Source: Monomorium pharaonis (Eukaryota; Arthropoda; Insecta; Hymenoptera; Formicidae). From it: 64,000 bases of DNA. The DNA lies in contig NC_050474.1 of the NCBI RefSeq assembly GCF_013373865.1, forward strand, positions 453,501-517,500, given 5' to 3'. The position numbers were made by a program, and so were the translations under genes. Position 1 is the first letter of the stretch. Each line of letters begins with the position of its first letter. The notes below the pieces were generated by a model that saw only the letters and a list, made by a program, of their open reading frames with translations, searched no databases and was not told the origin of the DNA. This document shows positions 1-11,235 of this stretch, piece by piece.

Positions 1-1675
1 AGCCCTGAATGTCGACCTCACTGAATTCCAAACGAATTTAGTGCCTTATCCACGTATCCACTTTCCGCTCGTAAGCGTCTTTCACTAAAATTTACAAATT
101 TAATGTTTATAACAGCAATCGAATAGACAATCGTTCAATCAATCTTCAAATATAATTGTAAAGTCATTACACTAGTCAATGAACAAATAACATATTGGAC
201 CAGTCAAGAAACAAATAAAAAAAACCAACTTCATTACATTTTGTTTTTAAATCTGTATAAAATTTAAATTTAAGATATATCAATTAATTTGCAATTTATT
301 ATTTTTAAATCTTACTATTATTTAATATTTTTTAACAGTTATTTATTGATGATTGTTCAGCGACTTACTTACAATTATCTTATCTTAATTATATTATAAG
401 TATTATGTTTTATTATCACACAGGCCACATATGCTCCTGTTTTGTCAGCGGAGAAGGCTGGGCACGAGTTAGTGACGGTCGCGGAGATAACGAGCTCCTG
501 CTTTGAACCAAATCACCAAATGGTGAACTGCGATCCGCGCATAGGAAAATACATGGCGGTATGTTTGCTGTACAGAGGCGACGTGGTACCAAAGGATGTA
601 AATGCGGCAATCGCGATGATAAAACGGCAGAAGCACGTGCAATTCGTTGAATGGTGCCCGACAGGATTCAAGGTGCGATTATAATCAAAGAAATTAAAAA
701 ATAGAGAAATTATAAATTAACAAATTAACAGGTGGGAATAAATTATCAACCACCCACTGTCGTACCGGGTGGAGATCTTGCGCGCGTGGAAAGAGCGGTA
801 TGCTGTCTCTGCAACACGACGGCGATCGTAGACGCCTGGGCTCGACTTGATCACAAGTTCGATCTCATGTACGCCAAACGAGCTTTTGTACATTGGTAAG
901 AAGTGCGAATTGAACATAAATAATGCCGTTTGCTTTTATGTTGAGTGTTATATCATAATGTTCTAGTTTAGACTGTAAAAACAGTCCCTTTTAAAGTGAT
1001 TGCAATGAAAGATACCTGCAGGATCCAATTTGTTCATTCGCTCACATTAAATCATCGTGCAAATTTAAGGGGATCTTGGAATGACAGAGTTATCGATATT
1101 TTTTTGCGAACGTGGATCTTCAAATTGGAATAACAAAATGCAAAATCCTTTTACACGATTAAAGTATGCATAAAAATGAAAGGGGGCGACATACGATTTG
1201 TTCTGATAAATTAAAAAAAAATTGTTATTTATTAGTCACCTAATAACAATATTTGCTTTATATGAAAAATCTACAGTTTATATGTATAAAATGATCCCAT
1301 TGCCCCCTGGAGAAAGCTTTCAGGAACAATATCATGCAATTAGAAATAAGATTAGAAGCTTAGAAAAAAAGATTCGCATTCCGCAAATTGGAAAATGAGA
1401 AAACGAAAACTTAGATTATATACGCATAAAAAGTCGATAAGTCATTAATGATGTGCATGAATGACTATACATTATCGACCTAGATCAAATTTCAAAGGCA
1501 CTCCAGGATCCCCTTAATCATTGGAATGCGATGTATTAAACTTTGCAGGTTCGTCGGGGAAGGCATGGAAGAGGGTGAATTCTCAGAAGCTCGGGAAGAT
1601 CTGGCCGCCTTGGAGCTCGATTATCGCGAGGTACAGGAAGACGCTGTTAACACCGAGGAAGAAGAGGAATACTAA
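1..1675 (+). CDS. Alpha-tubulin, divergent isotype (5' part outside window)
   Basis: Structural subunit of microtubules. Four exons are visible: 1-70, 424-672, 732-895 and 1549-1675, with GT-AG junctions in matching phase (one Trp codon is split at 895/1549). They encode about 202 residues, equal to the last 45% of a 450-residue alpha-tubulin. The first exon begins ALNVDLTEFQTNLVPYPRIH, which keeps the alpha-tubulin Glu that hydrolyses the neighbouring beta subunit's GTP. Family motifs WCPTGFKVGINYQPP and HKFDLMYAKRAFVHW are intact, and the tail ends in five Glu and a Tyr, the usual target of glutamylation and detyrosination. It departs from the canonical protein at many sites, for example EKAGHELVTVAEITSSCFEP and VCCLCNTTAIVDAW, so it is probably a tissue-specific isotype. 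The C-terminal tail is short. The last intron carries a TTAA-flanked element at 1069-1513. Confidence 0.95.
1069..1513. mobile_element. TTAA-flanked MITE-like element in tubulin intron
   Basis: The 445-bp segment is bounded by TTAA at 1065-1068 and again at 1514-1517. Its ends are inverted: GGGGATCTTGGAATG on the left and, read on the other strand, GGGGATCCTGGAGTG on the right. TTAA duplications are the signature of piggyBac-type transposition. No open reading frame is present, so it would be non-autonomous. The inverted match is good only for about 15 bp, then decays. It lies in the last intron of the alpha-tubulin gene. Confidence 0.55.
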
Positions 1676-2888
1676 ACTGTATTGAACTCCGTCGCTATAA
1701 CAATCAATGCTAATACATGTCGTAATACGTTCTATTGTTATATTAAGCCTCAAAATCTTTGATTTATTATGTATTACCTATCGCCATCGGTGGTATCTCT
1801 ATAGACGGATTGTGTCTGTATAAATAAATTATTTATACATTCTAGTCGATGTGCATCTCTTTGTAGTACATCCATTTTCATCTCGTGCAATCTCGCGCAT
1901 TGTAAGCAAATTGCAAAACGTAGGGAATTTTTCAGCAAATGACGCGTATTTTCTAGTTTGATATTCAGTGAGAGGTAAGGACAGACTGATGTCGATTTGT
2001 GTCTTGCAGGAAAACTCATTGTTGATAATACATATACATATAAGTATTAAAGACTCGAACCCCTTTCAATTAGCGGAGATTCAAACCTCACTTAGCAGAG
2101 ATTCAAACTCCATTTAGTAGAGACTCGATCGATGATACCACAAAACTGTATCGATAATGTCATCGTTCTCAATTATCTCCGGGCCTATTTGACAGTCATG
2201 AAAATTTACCGCATGCCGTACGCAGGTGAGAAATCAAAATGATTCGACTAGCCGAATCCGAGTGAATTATCGAACATTGTAAAAATCTCACCTTCACGTC
2301 CGAGCTGTTGAATTTGTCTGTGGATCTAAAATCTAACTGATTCACGTCAGAATAAAGGATTGAAAAGATCGATAGGCAAGACATCGCGATCGCACCAGTG
2401 CTCAGTACGGTGAGCTGTAGCTACGTCAAAGCTATTATTTATTTGTTTAATCATGACGGAGTGATTCTGGTGATCAGAAAAATAAGCTATGTTTTTTTTA
2501 ACGTCGCCCAAGAATAAGTGAGCTTGTTGTCACCTTCAGCTGCGTATCGTATTGAGGTCTCGCGCACGTGTATGTGTGTGTGTGTGTGTGCGTACGTGCG
2601 TGCGTGCGTGCGAGCGGCGTAAATAAAGATCATATGATCGTTCGAGAGTCATCAAATCAGGCTGATTCGTTCCAATTCGTTCAGCGGAAAACAGCGGGAA
2701 TAGCGGGATGTCATCTACGACGAACGAATGCTATCTGTGTGCCTAAGAAAGTGCAGCGCGTGTCCCGCTTTACGTTTCCACGAGCGGCGTATGCGGGCGT
2801 ACGACGACACTACATGAATGAGCAACTTGTCTTTGTGTCATCTGTCTCGCGTCCTTCAATTCCGCGGCGGACGTAACTCTGACGCGTC
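1676..2888. other. Tubulin/CCP5 intergenic region and CCP5 5' leader
   Basis: The tubulin 3' UTR lies just after 1675. The segment from about 2400 is richer in CpG and probably contains the CCP5 promoter and 5' UTR. A degenerate GT/CGTG simple repeat lies at 2567-2612. An in-frame TGA just upstream of the ATG at 2889 ends any longer reading of CCP5 exon 1. No other gene is supported. Confidence 0.5.
2567..2612. repeat. (GT)n / (GCGT)n microsatellite
   Basis: A run of about 45 bases alternates GT, then GCGT units, with a few TA interruptions. It lies in the probable 5' UTR or promoter of the CCP5 gene. Confidence 0.85.
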
Positions 2889-5849
2889 ATGGCGAACACA
2901 GACGAGAACATCACCTGCGGTGGCTTCGTGTTTTTCAATAACTTTGATTCGGCTAATTTGGCCAAGGTAGAACCAGTGTGGATACCGGACACTTTTGAGA
3001 AAGGTAACACAGTGGCTCGATGAAGGGATGTCTTACGAATCTAGATTGATCTTACGTATGCATGTATTTACATAAGTACTAATTTAAGTTTAGTACAATT
3101 TTTGTCATTAAAATTGTCATTAAAATTTGGTTGCTTAAGAAAATTAACATTTGCTACAAATTTTGTTTTTTTAACTCATTAATTAAAAATTAATTGGTTT
3201 TGTCTTTTTGAATCTAATCATATGTGACAAAAACATATCACAATGAGATATATATAATGAGCCAACATGGTTCTTATGTAACGATACAATACAATACCAG
3301 GTTTTTACTATTTTTAGATGTCTATGAAAGCGAAGGTAAATCGACCAATACTTTGAATAGCAAAGGCATGTTGGATTCAGTGTATGAATTCAATTTATGG
3401 ACCAAGCATGATTGCCATGGCACGCAATTCCAAAGCAGTCTCAGAACTTGGTTTTATTTTGGTGTCCAATCCAATCGTCCAAGCGTCTTGGTCAAATTTA
3501 ACATAGTCAATTTAAACAAGCAAGTCAAAATGTTTAGTCAAGGGATGTGTCCAGTCTATAGGATTGTGCCAGGCCATTTGCACTGGGAACGGATTCGCGA
3601 GAAACCTACATACACTGTAATTGTGTAGTATATAAGAATACCTATATCAATGTATGTGATAATTATGTGATAGATTGTACAGCATACTATTTAATGTTAC
3701 AGCTCGATCAGAGAGGGACCGATTTTACTTTATCGTTTCTCTATTCCACTCCAGACAATTCAAAAGCTACTACTTACTTTGCCTTTACCTATCCATTCTC
3801 ATATACAGATTTACAAAATTATTTGAGAAGGATTGATGTGAGAATGGAAAAGAGGAGTATAACATCTGCAGATGACATCTATTATCATAGAGAATGTGCA
3901 ATAAAATCTTTGGAGGATCGTAGATTAGATATATTAACAATAAGCTCCTATCATAACATATCAATGGAGAGAGAAGAGAGACTAAATAACATGTTTCCTG
4001 AAAAAAGTGAGGAACGGCCTTTTAAATTTCGCGACAAGAAGGTATCGTTTTGTTCATGTTATAATCTGAATTTTTATTTTCCAAAGAGAAATCTATATAT
4101 GTGCTTACTATGAATGTATTTAGATAATTTTTATTAGCGCCAGAGTCCACCCAGGTGAAACACCATCCAGCTTTGTTCTGAATGGTTTCCTCAATTTATT
4201 ACTAAATCGGGAAGATCAAATTGCTATAAATTTACGTCGCCTCTATGTGTTCAAATTGATACCGATGCTCAACCCGGATGGTGTTGCCAAAGGTCATTAT
4301 CGAATGGACACTAAAGGAATAAATTTGAATAGAGTTTACTTGAACCCTTCTAAAGATTATCCTACGATATATGCCGCAAGAAGCTTAATAAAGTAAGAAT
4401 CTTTATTTTTAATTAAATACTTTGATGCTTTGTAAAGTTGTAAAGTCAAATCCTACTTGCTTTTCTTGTAGATATTATCATGATTCTTATCAACTATCGA
4501 GCGAACTAACTGACGATCTATCGAATATACATTTAGAAATTATGGACAATGTAAGCACTATAAATTCGACTACTTCAATAGAAAACGCTGTACGTGACAC
4601 AACCACAAGACTGTTGCAACAAGTATGACAAAAACACACAGAATTTTTTTTCTTTAATAACGTTGTTTTATAGTATGAATAAGATTACAAACAGTTAAGA
4701 AATAAATATTAATCCTTCGCAGACTCCATACGAATTTTTTGATTTTGCCTTAAATTTGAATTTGTATTAAAAAATTAGTAAAAGAGTTGAAGTATATAAT
4801 TACAATCATACATGTTGAATTGAATGTTGTATTCCCAAATGTAGAAAAAATATATCAAAATTTTTAGATTTTTACAGCCTAAAAAATAATCTTTAGTATA
4901 GTTTTTAGACGGTTTGACAAAATGATGAAATTCAAGATAATCTCTATGGAGGATTAGTAGTATATTTCACATTACATGAAGCTGTGATAGTATTCTTCTA
5001 ACTTATTGTTTTTTTGGATAGGTAACATTTATGTCATTAGACGAAAAGAGTAAATGTACTCTGGATACTAATAAAAAACATTTATTGACATTGGACCATC
5101 TAGACAGTGTAGCTATAGGTACTGATATTTACTTTATATAGTAAAACTGCAATAATATATGTAATTTTTATTTGTTAATTTGCTTTTGTGTGTATAGGTG
5201 AAAGCGAAAGTTTATCTAAAGAAAGTGCTAAAAATGATTTTATCACGGAAATTAAGACAAGTGACAAGCTAATTTATACAGACATTGATGTCAATGGGAT
5301 AGCAAAATCCTCGGAGAGTTCTGGGTTGTATATGTATATTGATCTTCATGGTCATGCTTCAAAAAAAGGTGTTTTCATGTATGGAAATCACTTTACTGAT
5401 CCAGAAGATACTATCACGTGCATGTTGCTACCTAAGTTGATGTCTATCAACAATCCACACTTTCATTTCACGTCATGTAATTTTGCGGAACGAAATATGT
5501 ACATCATGTAAGTATGTCTGTTTTCAAAAATTATATAATTTTGTATTATTGGGCTGTTAAATACTGTACGCTTTTGTAGAGACAAACGAGACGGTATGTC
5601 CAGAGAAGGTTCAGGACGCGTAGCAGTGTATAAGATGACTGGTCTAATACGTAGTTACACTCTGGAATGTAATTATAATTCTGGTCGTTTGGTGAATATG
5701 ATACCCGCTAGAATTCGCGATGGGGTGAATAAAACTACGAACCGTAGGTTTATTCCTCCAAAATATACGCCGGCAGTATTTGAGGCGGTAAATATATTTT
5801 GGTTACGTTTTTTATTCAATTATACATATGTTTAGCAATACGCTACTAA

Positions 5850-5898
<49 letters not shown>

Positions 5899-7155
5899 TT
5901 GATAATATGAAGGTTGGAGCAGCATTAGGTCCTTCCATTCTCGATCTCACTGGGAACAATCCTAACAGCCGATTGCCAAATAGCCAATATCGTTCTTTAA
6001 AAGGAGTAAAATCTCATTTGAAACTAACATATGTGAGCAGTCTTTCTGCGCCCAGCAAGTCAATGCGTAAGGTAAATTTCGATATAAATAATGAAAGTGA
6101 CATTTGTAATGCTGACATAAGGCAGTGTTTAATATCATAATCATCTACTTTGTTCCGCGACTAATTTTATATGCTCTTTAGTATTAACACTGCAACCCAT
6201 TAGTGCCTAATCCAACATAAATTCATGTGTACATAACTCGAAAAGTGGGAGAGAGATTTTGTGTGTTTACAAATTGCATTTGTGTGAATATCTCAATTAT
6301 ATTAAAATTTTAGAATTTATATTGGAAATAATTTAGTTTTTTATAAAATAATAATTGAAATATTTTATGATTAATGATATTATAATATCTATATATTATG
6401 TTATATAAGAATTATTCTATATATATTGTAAACTCTTTAACATAATTTTTAATGGATCTTCCATATACAACTTATATATTTAATTATATACAGACAAGAC
6501 AATAATATTTTATATATATGTACTTCAAATTTATACATCAAGATGTTCTCAATTATATGTTACAGAAAAAATGTAAAATTTTAATGTTTATATATGTATA
6601 TAATTTGACTTATATATATACTATTTTTATTTCTATTATATAAAGGATTTGCTTAACGTTTATATACAGTATATATAAACCATGCACGCTAATTTTTTTA
6701 TAACAATTTTTATAACAATTTTTAAATTTGTTATATATTAAAGAAACAAAGATCCTACAACTACATAAAATGCGCAAGGTATTTGTACTGCAAATGTCTT
6801 ACATATTATTGATTTATTTTATATTGTGATTAACTCAGTGTTCATTAATTATACACATTAACGCTTTATATTGATATTTAGTAATACATGTTTATAAATA
6901 ATTAATTCCTTTACATTATATTTTTTATTAATAAAGTACGCAAGTGCACTTACGCTTACATAATATAATTCATGCAACATCTTTTTAAAAGATGCAAAAT
7001 GTTGATATTGCAGATGACTGTGGCAGCGTTTGTTTTGGCATTCATAATGCTTTAAGCAGCATTTTATTTTTGTTGTTTATAATTATTAAACAAGGACAAT
7101 TAATGCTTACAAACGCTATGAACGTCAAAGCCAACACAGCTCGTATGTGTATATA

Positions 7156-7238
<83 letters not shown>

Positions 7239-8373
7239 TGATATTCATTTCTTTAGCGAAGAGCACGATATTGAGATATATGTGGTTAAGCCGTTATATC
7301 TCTGGATAATGGGATTGTTGAAGTGAGATATGGAACAGTTTGTTAATTCAAACTTAAACGTTATTTTTTAACAATATATTATATATTACAAATTTACAAA
7401 ATTGCTTAAATTACAAATTATTGGAAGTATATGACTGTTATTTTTCAGTATAATTCTAATAATATACTTATATCGAATAATAATGTAAACATGTAAACTT
7501 ATTGATAATGGGGCTTGTTATAAAGGATATGTAATATGTGTATATCCTTAATTTCATGAAGCAAGTAGATATTCACGAAATTAAATAATGAATTTAAATT
7601 TTGGCAACAAACTTGAACAAATCACTTTCCAAAGTTTAGCTTATATTACATAGAAGTTTCATGATGTATTGCACACGCACTTGCATATCCAGCTGTACTA
7701 ATAAATGTTACAATTTTTTAGTGGCTATTTATTTATCTTATATTAATTTGACATCCTGGATATCCTGACCAATCGATCCTGACGATCATGAGATATAATT
7801 TAGCATGAATTATGCATTTGCAAGCAAATAAGATTGGTAGTGAAATGTAACGTATGCTAGAATACAAGGAAAATTGACTCCACATTGGAAATTATTGTCC
7901 GCAAATTTTGGAGTGCCAGCAAAATATATAAATGATGAATCGTCTACATTAACACTATATTTAAAATCTCCACAGCATTTTGGCACACGTTATATCAACG
8001 AATATTCTCATTTGCTTAATATCGGTTTTACAGAACTGTGATTAATTCTTTTCTTTGACATATACTTGTATTATCGACACGATGGCTTTAATTGCGTTAG
8101 ACAATTTGCTACTTTTGTTTTATAATTTATTTTATACTTTTCTCTGAAGATTTTATATAGATGCACTTCATCTTTTTAAAAGTGTATTACACGTGTTACA
8201 TTATATTCAATGCACCTAGCCACAAAGGGGTAAGTCATTATTTGCGTAATTAATAATTGTTATATATAATTACCGTTTAAACAATCGCAGTCATATATAA
8301 TAGCAACAATAATCTAATAAAATTAATCTCTCTCTCTCTCTCTCTCTTTCTCTCTCATTCATACATACGCGCG

Positions 8374-8420
<47 letters not shown>

Positions 8421-9248
8421 TACTCTTACGTTATTACTTTTGTACTATCGCGAGTAGTACGTTATTACTTTTGTGATCTGTTGTATTTCCAAATCCACAA
8501 TTTACAATACATTTGTTATTTGCAGAGTAACGAAGGCGATGTTGCACAGAATAGTATCCTGAAGGAATTAGAGACAAGATTAAACGACACGGTGACGGGG
8601 GCAAAGAATGCTATAAAAAACGAGGGTAACTTGATAAAGAAGTGCATCTTTCGCCGCGGCGCCTCTTTTTATACGGCGATGAAGAGGATAAAAAGCGGTA
8701 AAAAACCTCGGCAGCCGCTCACGCGTCGCGCGCTGAAGAATTGTGCCGGCAACGAGAACAGCGCGATAATCTGTGCGATCAAGTCTGATATAGAGATGAA
8801 ACCGTTTTCAACGAAGACGATTGATTGTTACGAATCTAAGGGATCTAATGCAGGAGCAACAGCCAACGGTGGCATTGAGCCGCGTTTAAGCGCGAATAAG
8901 AAGCCAACAGTAGCAAATAGTTCGGCGAGAACGCGTGTTTCCTCCGAAGAAACAGCGGCGGTAAGGCACGGCGCGAAAAGATTGAAAATTGTGTCGTTCA
9001 TGAGGATGTCTAAGCCTCGTTCCGAAGTTGGAGAATGCTCGTCCTGCGCTGCGGAGGAGACCACCGCGAAAGTATTCTCGAATGTACCACGTATTTGCGA
9101 TAAGCAGAGCGTTAAGAGAGCGTGCGACAGAGCCAGAATTACTGGATACGTAAAACCGAGCGAATCTTTCAGACTGAAAAAAATTAATAAGACTGCCGTT
9201 AAGGAAAATCCTGTACATGACGAAAGCACAAAGCAAAATCCTAAATGA
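2889..9248 (+). CDS. AGBL5: Cytosolic carboxypeptidase 5-like (tubulin deglutamylase)
   Basis: M14D zinc carboxypeptidase. CCP5 enzymes remove branch-point glutamates from tubulin. Exons: 2889-3003, 3318-3616, 3703-4041, 4124-4392, 4472-4622, 5022-5118, 5198-5507, 5580-5787, 5913-6071 and 8526-9248. All phases agree and give 889 residues, close to human AGBL5. The N-terminal beta domain starts MANTDENITCGGFVFFNNFD. Zinc ligands are His and Glu of SARVHPGETPSS (exon 4) and a His in YIDLHGHASKKG (exon 7). The catalytic Glu is in SYTLECNYN (exon 8). The start is fixed by an in-frame TGA just upstream. The last exon encodes a basic, low-complexity tail of 240 residues with no recognised domain. 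Its assignment rests on splice phase and total length across a 2.4-kb intron, so it is less certain than the rest. A (TA)n tract lies close to the exon 9 acceptor. Confidence 0.9.
5853..5896. repeat. (TA)n microsatellite
   Basis: An uninterrupted TA run in the CCP5 intron just before exon 9. It ends 16 bp upstream of the acceptor, where a pyrimidine tract would normally be. Confidence 0.95.
7150..7233. repeat. (TA)n microsatellite, interrupted
   Basis: About 84 bp of TA dinucleotides with occasional CATA and GTATA interruptions that make it self-complementary. Both strands show open frames of alternating Tyr and Ile here, which are artefacts. Confidence 0.95.
8327..8416. repeat. Compound microsatellite (CT)n-(CG)n-(CA)n
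   Basis: A CT tract runs into a short spacer, then seven or eight CG units, then a pure CA tract. It lies about 110 bp upstream of the last CCP5 exon. The CG block can adopt Z-DNA and is unusual in this AT-rich intron. Confidence 0.95.
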
Positions 9249-10028
9249 GCTCAGCTAGAATATTAAAGATGAGTTACTGATTCAACAGAAATCAATGTCA
9301 TTATTGACTTTCTGTATCTCTTTTCAAAGAGATATTTTGTATACGTATTATATGCAGGTTGTCTAATGAATTATGATATGAATCGATGAGTTAAGATAAA
9401 TAAAAGTAAACAAAAAAATTGTATGGCAAATTTGACATCCTGCGTATAATATGTGAAATATTAAATTTCCTATTTGCATTATTTTGTGATATACAACATG
9501 ATGTGATATTGACTATGTATTCTATTGTATACATTAGTTCTGATTTTTTGCAAAGTGATATATACATTGCCTCTGACCGAGAGGCAAGAAACTTAAGTCA
9601 TAAAGAAATGTATATGTTATATTACTATATATATATATATTATTTATTGGATGCATATTGATAAAATATCAATTTTCAATTAGTTATCGATATTTATCAT
9701 TTATATACGTAGAACGACACTATTTTTATTTTTAAAATAGAAATGAGTTTATTTTTGAAACTTGCGTTTGCTTAAAAAAATATGTTTTTAGCTAAAATTG
9801 TTGTACTTAGTCATTGTTATTCCGAGAAAAGAAACTGTATCAATGGCAAAATTACGCGACTGTGAGATTGCTTTTCATAAATTTACAAAATATATTTCTG
9901 TTTAGACGTTTTCTCGAATAATATAAGTTTCGAAGATAACTGCATATGTCCATTTTATTAATGTATGCTGACAAAAAAGTTGTTAACTTGATTAAATTTC
10001 TTCAAATATTTATATTTATATATTTAAC

Positions 10029-10053
10029 TTGGTATTGGTATTGGTATTGGTAA
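10029..10053 (+). repeat. TTGGTA hexamer tandem repeat
   Basis: Four consecutive TTGGTA units follow a TTTAAC block inside the foldback at 9974-10272, just before the hammerhead-like hairpin. Confidence 0.9.
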
Positions 10054-10063
10054 TGTATTATGA

Positions 10064-10091
10064 CTGAAGAGGACTAAGTATAGTCGAAACG
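10064..10091 (+). ncRNA. Hammerhead-ribozyme-like hairpin (candidate)
   Basis: The segment reads CTGAAGA, one G, GACTA, loop AGTA, TAGTC, then GAAACG. Hammerhead ribozymes have CUGANGA, stem II and GAAA in this order, and a five-pair stem II is present. An ACG/CGT pairing with the GCGTTT near 10118 could form a short stem III. One extra G sits at the stem II junction and no convincing stem I is visible, so activity is doubtful. It may be the decayed end of a Penelope-like element, a group known to carry such motifs. Confidence 0.25.
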
Positions 10092-10790
10092 TTTCTTTAA
10101 CACAGTGTTATTAGTCGCGTTTATAATTATATAATGTTTATCTAATTAATTATAATGTATTAAGAAAATTTGTCTTGACTCGATACATTGACCTGTTTAT
10201 CATATTATATTTAACTTGACTATATACATGAAAACTAGAAGTGAAGAAATTTTGTCAACTTTTATTTTCTTAATGTAGATTAACTTTAATAAGTCTCGAT
10301 TTAAAGAATAATTTAAATTAAGATTAAAGTTTATCTACATTGCTAGAAATGGACAATAAATTGTTCTGTAGTTTAGTTATTTGAATATATGCTGTTACGT
10401 TTTTTGTGTCCCATCTTATAATGTTCCACATACATATAGAAGTAGCTGTTATTTATGGGCAAAAAATTTGTTGGAGAAATAAAAAATAATATATACACAC
10501 CAAGATAAATTTGCACTTTATTCTGAGGATATATTTTTATAATTTATAAAAATAATATTATATAGAATCTTTATTTATGACGAACTATTGATAAAAGTAA
10601 CTGATAGTGAAAGATTGCCCAAATCAAAAAGGAAGGACATTTTATTGGAAAGAGATCCCGGAAATATTATTGCAATTTTCTAAACATTTAACGATTTTAT
10701 CGAATCATTATCTCGCCAAATATTGAATATTGAATTTTGAAAATTCTAATTCTAATTATTTCCGAAAGCAATCGATTTGAATCGACCGCT

Positions 10791-11235
10791 CCAGTCCAAT
10801 CCGCGCTCGGCGACGTTCGGCCGACTCGAAACTCGGGAGTCGGGAGTTGGTAGTATTGCCGAACCCAGGTGAAGCAGGTCTGACAACTTTCAGGAGTTTC
10901 AGGCGCGATTCTGCGAGGCTGCGAGGTATGCGAGATGAGAAATATATAATTTCATGCGGAACTTGAAGGAATCCTGCCTTATCTTTTCTACTTTAGTTAA
11001 GTTCAGATTCAACGTGACTTTCGACGTCTTCACACTGTTGTTCCCAGTGAATTTTACATTAAAGTGGAGAGCAGTGGAGAGTCTCAACCGTCTGCACTCT
11101 AGAGTTTGGAGTAGTGTACGTCGCTTACGTCACATTTAGCTTCTGTAGTCTCTCGTGATCGAAACGAGGGAACAATCAGGATTACACGAAGGACGATTCG
11201 AAGATTACGCCTGCGAAGCTGCAATTCTTGGCGGA
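10791..11235 (+). promoter_or_regulatory. Putative promoter and 5' UTR of the Ly6 gene
   Basis: The composition shifts sharply from AT-rich to CpG-rich at about 10790, and this continues to the first coding exon. The start codon at 11236 was chosen because it opens directly into a signal peptide. The exact transcription start cannot be seen. Confidence 0.45.

Larger units (their letters stand above)
6072..8525. other. CCP5 intron 9, AT-rich
   Basis: About 2.45 kb of very AT-rich DNA with long (TA)n runs at 7150-7233 and a compound (CT)n(CG)n(CA)n tract at 8327-8416. A reading frame that continues past 6071 to a stop at 6140 could give a shorter alternative C-terminus if this intron is retained. 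I see no other coding segment that I can support. Confidence 0.6.
9974..10272. mobile_element. Foldback/MITE-like element
   Basis: The left end (AAAAAAGTTGTTAACTTG, then AAATTTCTTCAAATATTTAT) and the right end read on the opposite strand (AAAAGTTGACAAAATTTCTTC, then a TTTAACTT block) are imperfect inverted repeats of roughly 60 bp. The TTTAACTTG block recurs at 22434-22584, and a short version of the terminal motif forms the palindrome at 11581-11639. No coding capacity is visible. The boundaries are approximate. Confidence 0.4.
9249..10790. other. AT-rich intergenic region
   Basis: No gene is supported between the CCP5 stop codon and the Ly6 promoter. The region contains a foldback-like repeat at 9974-10272, which itself carries a TTGGTA hexamer array and a hammerhead-like hairpin. 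Confidence 0.6.

Noticed and set aside
7042..7266. Open frames on both strands made of alternating Ile and Tyr
   Set aside because: They are translations of the (TA)n microsatellite and have no independent coding evidence.
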